Shown here in pieces: positions 46,546 to 54,092 of a stretch of DNA of 64,000 nt. Below the pieces are notes generated by a model. The model had not been told where the DNA came from, did no database searches, and saw nothing but the letters and a program-made list of their open reading frames with translations. A program made the position numbers and the translations under genes. This stretch comes from Bacteroidota bacterium. Lineage in GTDB: Bacteria > Bacteroidota > Bacteroidia > J057 > JADKCL01. The stretch is from assembly GCA_016718825.1 (NCBI GenBank), contig JADKCL010000009.1, positions 1-64,000 on the forward strand, written 5' to 3'. Every line of letters starts with the position of its first letter. Position 1 is the stretch's first letter.

Positions 46546-47134
46546 ACGGATGAGGCACAGGGGGGGCTGGTGTGGGCTTGGGCGGCGGCCCCGGTTAGCT
46601 TTTCTGGTGGCGTTACCTTGCGCGGTTGCGCTGTGTTGAGGGTTCGCCGGATTCTTCTCGCACGTTGGGGCCAGGCCAACCAACGGAAATTCCGTGAATA
46701 TACCTCCCGCGTAGGCTTCGCTGCCGTTTGTTTGTAAGGCTCAAATCATTGCGGGGTAGGTAAGAAGGTTAGCGTGCGAGCTTTAACTGCCAGGTAAAAA
46801 CCATGCTCGTTACCGCAATTGCCGTAACGAAACCGGGCGTCCCGTTCGTCCAGAAAATGTACTGTTCGTCCAAATTGGGCAGACTCCGAATGCGCAACAT
46901 TGCCATCGAAATGCCAATCGAATCACCACGACGATTGTAACATTATTCCCGATTTCTTAAGCTATGGGTATCAAATGACCGTTCCACGAATCCGTCATCT
47001 TTCGTCCAGTTTTGACCTCGGAAGACAAAGCCCTCGTCCTTCCGTACACTCGGACAATGGCCCAATTTCGGCGACAAACGCGCCTTATTGTTGCAATGGG
47101 TTACAAATTTTACAAAAATTTTATCAAAACACCT

Positions 47135-47717
47135 ATGAAACAGGTAACAAGAACTTTTTCAGCTCTTTTCATTTTGGGACGTGGCACAGCTATGTTTGTG
47201 TGATTCGCACTGCAACAGACATGGACATCTACGTGGATTGTGTCAATGACAATGGAACCTATTCGGGCAATGGAGGTACGATTTTTTACGATACGAATGT
47301 TGGCCAAATGGGTGTGGCATCCATCGCAGATCCACCAATGGAGCAAGCTACATGAGCGGCGCAATTGACCGGGTTGCATTTTGGTCAAGGGATTTGACGC
47401 CTGGAGATGTGGCGAAATGGTGTAATGGCAATATGGATCAATTGATCACATCCGTTGAGCCGAAAGCACCCGCGGTTGACTTTAACCTTTTTCCGAATCC
47501 AACCGAAGATCGCCTCACGATCAGCATTGGAAATGGGGACCAATTGGAGACAAAGGTCAAAATTCTCGACCTTCAGGGTCGAGTCTTGCAGGAGTTGGTG
47601 ACCAACGGCCAATCGCAATTGACCTTGGATGTGAAAGGTTTTGCCAAGGGATTCTACTTTGTGAGAGTTGAATCGAATGGACAAACGCCGATTGCAAAGA
47701 AGTTTCAACTAATTTGA
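47135..47717 (+). pseudogene. Decayed LamG/T9SS gene (copy B)
   Basis: ATG 47135 begins KQVTRTFSALFI, like a signal peptide, and then jumps out of frame into GTWHSYVCVIRTATDMDIYVD, which aligns with GTWHHFVGVIRAWNDMDIYID in the intact gene at 47999. The N-terminal half of the LamG domain is therefore deleted. A second frameshift near 47350 (ATGGAGCAAGCTACATGAGC) separates it from SGAIDRVAFWSRDL and a complete type A sorting domain (FNLFPNPTEDRLTISI, then FAKGFYFVRVESNGQTPIAKKF). The last frame, 47352-47717, might still be translated but lacks a signal peptide. It is best regarded as a pseudogene. Confidence 0.8.
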
Positions 47718-47785
47718 TCTAGGTCATTTGACATTCGGCTGCGGGCGTTTGGTGCGCTTGCAGCCGATTTTTATTCGGCCCATTT

Positions 47786-47881
47786 GTCCAAAGAACGTCC
47801 CATTCGCCCAAGGAGCGTCCCATTCGTCCAAAGAACGTCCCGTTCGTCCAAGGAACGTCCCGTTCGTCCAGAATATGTACC
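47786..47881. repeat. 20-bp direct repeats upstream of the intact LamG gene
   Basis: Four 20-bp units of the form GTCCAARGAACGTCCCRTTC lie head to tail at 47786-47865 with only 1-3 differences each, followed by a partial fifth (GTCCAGAATATGTACC). A related GTCCCGTTCGTCCAGAAAATGTAC sequence occurs at 46838-46862, before the decayed copy. The array ends about 118 bp before ATG 47999. Even spacing of two helical turns suits a binding-site array. Confidence 0.75.
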
Positions 47882-47998
47882 ACTTGGAAAGAAAAACGAC
47901 CACTTCGTCCTGCCAAATGTACTGCTGGGAAAATGGTGCAGCATGGCACATTTGCGAATTGCAGTTTTGAGAAATTTTTTTTCGAAAACATCGATTAT

Positions 47999-49009
47999 AT
48001 GAAATCTCCAATCATCCCTCCGTTTGTGCTTTTTGCTCTGCTGTTACTGTGCAACTTGTCAAGTCAGGCACAATTGGTAACCACAAATTTGCTGTATTAC
48101 TTGCCCATCATCGGCAATGCCAACGATGTCAGTGGCAACGGTTACCACGCCACATCGACTGCAACATTGACCACAGACCGTTTTGGTACTGCCAACAGTG
48201 CCTACGCATTTAATGGTAGTGCCCAGTCTATCGTGCTTCCCAATCTGCCACAACTGCGACCTCAATTGCCGATGAGTGTTTCATTTTATGCAATGTTCAA
48301 CCAATTGGGAAGCACTGCCTTCGCAAATGACTTGACCGCCTATACTTACTCTGGGATGTGGATCGGAACAGCGGGAGATGGCTCGGTGCACTTGAACTAT
48401 GGTGATGGTGGAACGACAAATTCCTCCTACCGTAGGTCCAAAAGTTCCAATCTAACCGTGGGTACAGGCACTTGGCACCATTTTGTCGGCGTGATTCGCG
48501 CTTGGAACGACATGGACATTTATATTGATTGCGTGGATGCAGGTGGATTCTACAATGGATCGGGTGGAAACCTCTTTTATTCTGGAAATCCTGCGCAAGT
48601 AGGCGTTGCGGCGGCAGCAAACCAACCTGGTGGGGTAGGCTACATGTCGGGAAAGATCGACGAAATCGCCTTTTGGGACCGCGCCTTGGATGCGTTGGAT
48701 GTTTTCAAGATCTGTAAAGGCGCATTAAACTCCTTGATAGTAGGTGCGGAGGCACCCATCGAGGACTTTCGTTTGGACGTCACCCCCAATCCCGCCAGTG
48801 ACAAAATCAAGGTTTCAATCGTAGGTGATGGTAATGGAATTTCAGGCTTGCAAATTGTTGACATTCAGGGCCGTGTCTTGCGCGAGATTCAATGGAATGG
48901 AAGTTCTTCGATCGAAGTTTCCCTAAGTGGATTTTCCACCGGAATGTATTTTTTGAAAGGTAAATCACCTGCAGGCGTTCCATTTTGCAAAAAGATCAGC
49001 GTGATCTGA
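47999..49009 (+). CDS. Secreted LamG-domain protein with T9SS type A C-terminus
   Basis: ATG 47999 begins a signal peptide (PPFVLFALLLLCNLSSQAQ). The frame is open to 47933 but that part has no coding character. Residues about 28-240 form a LamG/concanavalin-like jelly roll: LLYYLPIIGNANDVSGNGYHA, AYAFNGSAQSIVLPNL, TWHHFVGVIRAWNDMDIYID, then GKIDEIAFWDRAL. The final 75 residues are a type A sorting domain (FRLDVTPNPASDKIKVSIVG, LQIVDIQGRVLREI, FSTGMYFLKGKSPAG). LamG domains bind glycans, so the product is a candidate surface or released glycan-binding protein. Two decayed paralogues with similar leaders lie upstream, and a four-unit 20-bp repeat precedes the gene. Confidence 0.88.
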   Translation: MKSPIIPPFVLFALLLLCNLSSQAQLVTTNLLYYLPIIGNANDVSGNGYHATSTATLTTDRFGTANSAYAFNGSAQSIVLPNLPQLRPQLPMSVSFYAMFNQLGSTAFANDLTAYTYSGMWIGTAGDGSVHLNYGDGGTTNSSYRRSKSSNLTVGTGTWHHFVGVIRAWNDMDIYIDCVDAGGFYNGSGGNLFYSGNPAQVGVAAAANQPGGVGYMSGKIDEIAFWDRALDALDVFKICKGALNSLIVGAEAPIEDFRLDVTPNPASDKIKVSIVGDGNGISGLQIVDIQGRVLREIQWNGSSSIEVSLSGFSTGMYFLKGKSPAGVPFCKKISVI

Positions 49010-49093
49010 TTGCAATTTGATTCAAAGGAAAGCGCATTGTTCGGAATCAGATGAAGCCTCCCCGCCTTTGCCGTATGGATTCAATTCACGGGA

Positions 49094-49309
49094 TTAGACC
49101 GGTTCATTGGCCAAATCCCTGATTTGATCTTGCGTTTCCTCGACATAAATCGTCTTCCCATTGGAAAGCAAAATCTTGGAATGGCCGGGTTCACGCTGAA
49201 CGCAGTTCTCAATGAAGACGATATGGCGCACGCTAATGGTGATTTCTGAGCCGGAGTCGGTTTCTCCGTTGGGGCCCGCCGCGCGGTTGAGGTGTAACAA
49301 TTGTATCAT
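49094..49309 (-). CDS. Small FlbD/LytTR-like beta protein
   Basis: The 71-residue product MIQLLHLNRAAGPNG... has the layout of FlbD-type small proteins: a first strand, then ITISVRHIVFIENCVQ, then SKILLSNGKTIYVEETQDQIRDL, where the S-N-G-K-x-I-x-V-x-E turn is characteristic. LytTR DNA-binding modules have a related strand order. No flagellar gene is near, and Bacteroidota of this type glide rather than swim, so a flagellar role is unlikely. A palindrome (ACTTGATCGGATCAAGT) lies 11 bp before the ATG and may be its operator. Short but with good coding character. Confidence 0.6.
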   Translation of the reverse strand: MIQLLHLNRAAGPNGETDSGSEITISVRHIVFIENCVQREPGHSKILLSNGKTIYVEETQDQIRDLANEPV

Positions 49310-49319
49310 GAGATTTTTT

Positions 49320-49336
49320 ACTTGATCGGATCAAGT
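49320..49336 (-). promoter_or_regulatory. Palindromic operator-like site
   Basis: ACTTGATC-G-GATCAAGT is a perfect 8+1+8 palindrome, 11 bp upstream of the small FlbD/LytTR-like gene. It could be an operator; a terminator is less likely because it precedes the gene and has no T-run on the minus strand. Confidence 0.4.
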
Positions 49337-49657
49337 TAAGAAATTGTCATGGATTTCGGCTCATCAACTTTGCTGCTCTTGTGGCGGCGCTACATCCGTA
49401 GTCATGTAATGCCGATCATCCTGAAAAGGGGCCGGAAAAGCTCCTTTCGAATTGCATTTGCATCACTTGAGATGTCAATCTGGCATTCCATTTTCGAAGC
49501 AAAAGTTAAATTCGTCGAAGGAAAAGTGCAGTTCGCTGGTTGACGACAGGACAATTCGGAAAAAAAGAGATAGCTTTCCCTTCGGATTGGAGTGGTATTT
49601 CGCGTGAACGAAATGCCCTTTGATTTGAAAACGGAATAGGTGAAAGAAAAATCTGAA
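49337..49657 (+). other. Intergenic region without recognised features
   Basis: These 321 bp carry one plus-strand ORF of 64 codons (49349-49543) with no signal peptide, no motif and poor coding character. No TAnnTTTG element was found before the secreted protein at 49658. Confidence 0.35.
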
Positions 49658-51532
49658 ATGAGAAATCTTTACAAAGTGATGCTGGCAACACCGTTGCTAG
49701 CCATGCAATTGCTCGTAACGCCGGTTTTTGGTCAACAGGCTAACCCCATCCCTTCCACGGTTGTTCGGTCGCAACTCGCACCGATACAGCGCCTTGGAGT
49801 GGTGAATATGCGGCAGGCCTCAGAAATGTGGGATCCCGTTTTCAAAACCGTGGAAAAAATCCATACCCCTGGTATCGATGCCCGCAAGGACCAGGTCAGG
49901 GCTCTAAAAGAAGAAGCCAACCGGATTCATGAAAAGCTTGTGAATGAAGGCAATGCTTCCGAAGATGCTGCTAAAGTTACGGCACTTTGGCCCCCGACCT
50001 TGGGAACCACCTTCTTTGGCAACAGCTACGGAGGTGGTGACCCCGCTGACAATGCCTTGGCTGTCTCCGCAGCAGGCAATATGATCAGCGGTAGCAATAC
50101 AAGATTCCATTCCTATACAGAAACCGGCACACAGTTGAACGCAAATTCTTTTGTGCAGTTTGCTTCTGCCGGTGGAGTGAGCACGAGCTTCACTTTTGAC
50201 CCCAAATGCACCTATGACCCCATTGAAGACCGGTTTGTGGTTGTTTTCCTTAACGGGGGTTCCGCCAATACTTCCAAGGTGATCATTGCTTTTTCCCAAA
50301 CCAACGATCCCTCAGGCTCTTGGAACGTTTACGCCATCAATGGAAACGTGAACAATTTGGGAGTTTGGACCGACTTTGTTCAAGTAGGACTGAATACCAA
50401 TGAGTTGTTTGTGACGGGCAATCCTTTTACGAATGGCGGCAGCTCACAGGGAGCTGTTATCTGGCAGATTAACAAGACCGAAGGTTTTACAGGTGCAACC
50501 CTGAACCCTGTGCAACATTATGTGCCAGGGTCATTTTCGTTGCATCCTGTGCAAGGTGGGGCCACGCTTTATGGTCCCAATATGTTTTTCCTGGAAAGCG
50601 GATTGGGCACGAGCAACAGCATCACGCTGCATCAAATCACCAACAGTATCGCCAACAATGGCGTCTTGAATGCTGGACTCGGCTTTACCTTGGACAATTC
50701 CTATACGATCCCGCCGGATGCCGATCAAAAGGGAACGACGATTAATTTGAAAACCAATGACACTCGTGTGCAGTCCTCCTATTACGAAAACAGCCGCATC
50801 GAATTTGTCTTGAATTCCTCGGTCAATGGCCGCGCGGGCGTATTTCACGGTTCAGGGCAGATTGTTTCCTTTGCGTTGTCCTTTTCCTCCTTCACTGGAC
50901 GTAACATAGGGTATCCCGACTTGGACATTGCCTATCCGAGTATCGCCTATGCAGGTCAGATGGATCTGAGTGGTGTCAATCACAGCTATATCTCCTACAA
51001 CGTCTCGGGTGCAAACTTTTTCCCCGGAATGGCGGCGGTCTACTCCGACGAAATTGGCTACAGCGCACAAACGGTGATCAAGGAGGGTGTCAACTATATC
51101 AATTCAGCGGATAACCGTTGGGGCGATTACGGCGCCCTTGAGGAACGTGCCGGTCATCCCGGCGAGGTTTGGGCAGCAGGTACCATGGGCAATAGCAGCC
51201 GTCAGCAACGCACATATATCGGACAATTGTTGCCGCCTCAACCGGTTGCCAACGAGCCGGTAATGGTCGAACCAGTGAAAATGGAAGTTTTCCCGAATCC
51301 AACTACAGAACTCGTGAAATTCACCTTCCCCGTGGAGGTTGCCGGCGAATACAAAGTCGAAATCCACGATATGCAAGGCAAATTGGTCAAGTTGTTGATC
51401 CAAGATTGGCTCGCCGCAGGCAAAGCCTTGCTCAGCTTCAATGCTGAATACCTGCCTGCAGGTACCTACAATGTCACCGTTCGCAATGAGGAGGTCAAGC
51501 TTTTCAGCGAAAAGCTCGTCGTCACGCATTAA
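49658..51532 (+). CDS. Large T9SS-secreted beta-propeller-like protein
   Basis: ATG 49658 is preferred over GTG 49640 because it directly opens the signal peptide (LYKVMLATPLLAMQLLVTPVFGQ). After a helical pro-like region (about 55-110) the body has repeated beta motifs with Gly/Asn-rich turns (GNSYGGGDPADNALAVSAAG, YDPIEDRFVVVFLNGG, GVWTDFVQVGLNTNELFVTGN, NRWGDYGALEERAG), resembling seven-bladed exported proteins of unknown role. The C-terminus is a type A sorting domain (MEVFPNPTTELVKFTFPV, then LPAGTYNVTVRNEEVKLFSEKLVV). A heptamer hairpin tract begins directly after the stop. It is secreted by the type IX system by inference from that domain. Confidence 0.85.
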   Translation: MRNLYKVMLATPLLAMQLLVTPVFGQQANPIPSTVVRSQLAPIQRLGVVNMRQASEMWDPVFKTVEKIHTPGIDARKDQVRALKEEANRIHEKLVNEGNASEDAAKVTALWPPTLGTTFFGNSYGGGDPADNALAVSAAGNMISGSNTRFHSYTETGTQLNANSFVQFASAGGVSTSFTFDPKCTYDPIEDRFVVVFLNGGSANTSKVIIAFSQTNDPSGSWNVYAINGNVNNLGVWTDFVQVGLNTNELFVTGNPFTNGGSSQGAVIWQINKTEGFTGATLNPVQHYVPGSFSLHPVQGGATLYGPNMFFLESGLGTSNSITLHQITNSIANNGVLNAGLGFTLDNSYTIPPDADQKGTTINLKTNDTRVQSSYYENSRIEFVLNSSVNGRAGVFHGSGQIVSFALSFSSFTGRNIGYPDLDIAYPSIAYAGQMDLSGVNHSYISYNVSGANFFPGMAAVYSDEIGYSAQTVIKEGVNYINSADNRWGDYGALEERAGHPGEVWAAGTMGNSSRQQRTYIGQLLPPQPVANEPVMVEPVKMEVFPNPTTELVKFTFPVEVAGEYKVEIHDMQGKLVKLLIQDWLAAGKALLSFNAEYLPAGTYNVTVRNEEVKLFSEKLVVTH

Positions 51533-51539
51533 GTGAAAA

Positions 51540-51790
51540 GTGATCAGTGAAAAGTGAAAAGCTGCATGGAAACGCTGTGCAACTTTTCACTTTTCGTTTT
51601 TACCTTTTCACTTTCCGAGGGTGATCAGTGAAAAGTTGCACGGCAGCCCCCAGCAACTTTTCACTTTTCGTTTTTACCTTTTCACTTTCCGAGGGTGATC
51701 ATTGAAAAGTTGCATGGCATCCCCAGCAACTTTTCACGCTGTGCAAACGCTGTGCAACTTTTCACTTTTCACTTTTACCTTTTCACTTTC
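51540..51790. repeat. Three 75-95 bp hairpin units built from GTGAAAA heptamers
   Basis: Three related units lie in tandem at about 51540-51620, 51621-51694 and 51695-51790. Each reads GTGATCAGTGAAAAGTTGCA..., a short GC-rich loop, then CAACTTTTCACTTTTCGTTTTTACCTTTTCACTTTC, so each can fold on itself. The tract fills the gap between two convergent genes. The plus strand carries TGA-bearing heptamers beside the stop at 51532, and the minus strand does so beside the stop at 51789. Confidence 0.85.
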
Positions 51791-52646
51791 AGAAGTCTCC
51801 GTAATCGACTTGCAAGCAGGTGAGCCCGAGGCTGCGCCACATGTCGACCACTTGGTTGCGGTCATCGAGCACAAAATCCACGTAGGAATTGGGCACAATT
51901 TCGCGTTCCAGCAATTCCTGCTTGATGATCGAATCCTTGCGCATGTCACCCGTGGTGCGCATGATCAGCCGATAAGGAAAAGCCTCGCCCAAATGTTGCT
52001 GCAGGAAGCGCACCGTTGGTTCGCGGAACTTGTCTTCCCTTCCTGAAAGAAAGATAATCTGGTGCCCACTCGCCTGAAACTTCAGGACGATGTCGGCCAC
52101 AGGCTGGTTGAGCAAGTCCTTGTCGCAATGCGTCGCATCGTAAGGGCTGCGGCCATTCAGCAGGGCCAAAGTTCCATCCAAATCGCAAACCAAGGCTTTG
52201 GGCAAGGAAGCATCTTGAACCAATTTTGGCTTTTCCCAACCAAGGTATTCCTTCCACATCCTGCGGATGACGCGCTCGCCCACGGAATTGGTGCGCTTCA
52301 AATCGCGCGCAATGCAGGTTTCGACATCGACATGCATGAAGTCGATCACTTCCACCTCCGCGATGCCTTTGACCAGGTCGGCGACCCGTTGGGTATGTTT
52401 GGGGTGAATGTTGGTGTCGTCAATGATGACGTGTTTGCCTTCTTCCAAAGCTTGTAAAATGAGCAAGTCACGCATTTTCAGGACAAATTTTTCGTTGCCT
52501 TTGGAGAAATGCGAGTTGTCGAGCATCGCCCGAAGGTCGTCTTTGTTGATACGCTTGTAGCGGCCCGGATTTTCATCCAGCATCTTGCGCGCTGCAGTGG
52601 ATTTTCCCGATGCAGGCAAACCGCGGTAGATCAGTACTTTTTTCAT
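51789..52646 (-). CDS. T4-type polynucleotide 5'-kinase/3'-phosphatase
   Basis: The 285-residue product has both halves of T4 Pnkp. The kinase half has the P-loop GLPASGKST (residues 9-17), a NKDDLR motif near 34 and an RNSVGERVIRRMW lid-like segment. The phosphatase half is a HAD domain beginning CDLDGTLALLNGRSPYD (Asp155, Asp157), with FLSGREDK, MRTTGDMRKDS and the ending LDDRNQVVDMWRSLGLTCLQVDYGDF, very like the end of T4 Pnkp as I recall it. Such enzymes heal broken RNA ends before ligation. The next gene is an RNA ligase on the same strand, completing a healing-sealing pair. Heptamer hairpins flank both genes. Confidence 0.92.
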   Translation of the reverse strand: MKKVLIYRGLPASGKSTAARKMLDENPGRYKRINKDDLRAMLDNSHFSKGNEKFVLKMRDLLILQALEEGKHVIIDDTNIHPKHTQRVADLVKGIAEVEVIDFMHVDVETCIARDLKRTNSVGERVIRRMWKEYLGWEKPKLVQDASLPKALVCDLDGTLALLNGRSPYDATHCDKDLLNQPVADIVLKFQASGHQIIFLSGREDKFREPTVRFLQQHLGEAFPYRLIMRTTGDMRKDSIIKQELLEREIVPNSYVDFVLDDRNQVVDMWRSLGLTCLQVDYGDF

Positions 52647-52655
52647 AGTTATGCC

Positions 52656-52745
52656 TATTAGAATGAGAAATTAGAAATTAGAAATGATCATGGTTGATCA
52701 TTTTCATTTTCAATTTCTCATTTCTCATTTCTCATTCTTCATTCA
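52656..52745 (-). repeat. DTGANAA heptamer hairpin between the RNA repair genes
   Basis: On the minus strand the tract after the RNA ligase stop (52739) reads AATGAAG, AATGAGA three times, AATTGAA, AATGAAA and TGATCA. The plus strand at 52661-52690 reads GAATGAGAAATTAGAAATTAGAAATGATCA. The two arms pair around TGATCATGGTTGATCA, forming a long stem. Confidence 0.75.
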
Positions 52746-53767
52746 TCACTCACCGAAAACGCCTTTTGGTATTCCGGTCGTAACATTTTCCAGATAATTT
52801 CATCGTAGGGGCGTCCATCGAGCATCTTGAACATGATCGGCGGGTAGGTACATTGATTCATGTAGTAGTCTGCTGCTTCCTTCCGGTTTTCAAATGCCTT
52901 GAATTCAGCCTTGCAGACCTTTTCGATCTCCTCAAATTGGCTTCGAAGGTCTTTTTCGACGCCGCGGAACCATTTGTAGAATTCGTCGGGAACTTTTTCC
53001 AGGAACGCCTCCATGGAGGTTCCTGACATCAGTGCCTCCCAAACAGTGCGGGTGCTCACGCCCGTCACGATACGGTGCAAACGCACATATTCATCGAACT
53101 TCAACTTGACACGCAGGCCACTTTTGAAGCGAACCACGAAGCCTTCCTTGTTGTCGTCTTGAATTTCCTTGAGCGCTTCAAGGTCGTTGATGCCGTCGTA
53201 CCGCTTCACCAACGGCAAGCCGATTTCTGGCAAAGGCAACTCTTCACCGCTTGCGGTATGCATTACCGCCAATAACACCAAGTCTTCCATCCCTTGGTAG
53301 TCCACCACAATCCGGTTTTCGGGATAAATGATCTCCAAAAGATAGGTCAATTCAGGGTCTAGCCGCACATGTGCATACTTTTTCCGAAAGATCTCGGTCG
53401 CTTTGATCGCCTGATCACTTTCAAACGATCCGCGCGTTGCAATGGCAGGATTCCCGTCCCAATGAAAAAGAATTCCCAAGCTGCCATCCATCTTTTCGAA
53501 TACCTCAAACGGCTCGTCGGGAACTGACCCGATCAGGCCAACATGCTCATCGAGGTTGAAAAATTTACCAAATGGCCGCGCAACAACACGACCTTCGAGA
53601 TCGGTGATCAATCCTCGACTCATCAAGGTGATGGGTGTCCAAAATCGCTCGTATTGGGTCGATTGCGAATAGTTGTGGATCAACAACGGGGCCGAAGGGT
53701 GACGTCCGATTTGGAGATAACCTTGGGACTCAAGTTCAAAATGTGCGTCAATGTCGATGTGTGACAT
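52739..53767 (-). CDS. T4 Rnl1-like RNA ligase
   Basis: ATG 53767 (MSHIDIDAHFELES) is chosen. The frame extends to 53920, but the extra 51 residues have no coding character. The 342-residue product has the nucleotidyltransferase motifs in order: LMSRGLITDL and VARPFGKFFNLDE before the active lysine, motif I EKMDGSLG with Lys92, TYLLEIIYPENRIVVDY (motif III), EGFVVRFKSG (motif IV) and VKLKFDEYVRLH (motif V). This spacing fits the Rnl1/RnlA family. It would seal 5'-phosphate/3'-hydroxyl RNA ends made by the downstream kinase/phosphatase, for example after tRNA anticodon cleavage. No anticodon nuclease is seen nearby. The C-terminal 100 residues are helical. Confidence 0.93.
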   Translation of the reverse strand: MSHIDIDAHFELESQGYLQIGRHPSAPLLIHNYSQSTQYERFWTPITLMSRGLITDLEGRVVARPFGKFFNLDEHVGLIGSVPDEPFEVFEKMDGSLGILFHWDGNPAIATRGSFESDQAIKATEIFRKKYAHVRLDPELTYLLEIIYPENRIVVDYQGMEDLVLLAVMHTASGEELPLPEIGLPLVKRYDGINDLEALKEIQDDNKEGFVVRFKSGLRVKLKFDEYVRLHRIVTGVSTRTVWEALMSGTSMEAFLEKVPDEFYKWFRGVEKDLRSQFEEIEKVCKAEFKAFENRKEAADYYMNQCTYPPIMFKMLDGRPYDEIIWKMLRPEYQKAFSVSDE

Positions 53768-54092
53768 GGCTGTTTTTTCTTTAGGTTTTGGCTGCGAATC
53801 TAGGAATTTATCTCCTGGAACGTAAAAATTCTGGGCCAATGGACAATTCAACCGTCCCAATCTTGGAATTATAAGGTTGGCCGGACAATCTTGCAGCATG
53901 AGTGTTGGCGACTTGTCCACAACGCAGGCTAAATTTCGTCATTTTTCTTCTTTTTTTTCTTACTTTGTAAAAGCGTCGGTAGGTAGATCATGGTTCGGGC
54001 CAAATTGGAGGGCATTGTGATGATTCTTCAATCTTCGAATGGGTTATTACGTTCCGGCATGCTTTAGTTTTTGGTTTTAAACGCGATTCGCC
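53768..54092. other. Intergenic region between divergent RNA ligase and secreted protein genes
   Basis: These 325 bp hold no supported gene, and no exact TAnnTTTG element was found on either strand. Near-matches occur around 53960 (CTTACTTTG) and 54065 (TTTAGTTTTTGG). Nothing else recognised. Confidence 0.35.

Noticed and set aside
46590..46737. A possible formylglycine-generating-enzyme-like or DGR variable-repeat tail (LRGC..., ending VGFAAVC)
   Set aside because: Spacing resembles the RGG...GFR pattern, but the aromatic and Asn residues are missing and there is no reverse transcriptase or template repeat nearby.
47786..47865. The 20-bp direct repeats as a CRISPR or plasmid iteron array
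   Set aside because: No spacers, and no replication gene; position before a secreted-protein gene fits regulation or slippage better.
49349..49543. A 64-codon plus-strand ORF
   Set aside because: No signal peptide, no motif and irregular composition; probably chance.
51540..51790. CRISPR-like appearance of the regular repeats
   Set aside because: Units contain their own inverted arms and have no unique spacers of constant length; no cas gene is present.
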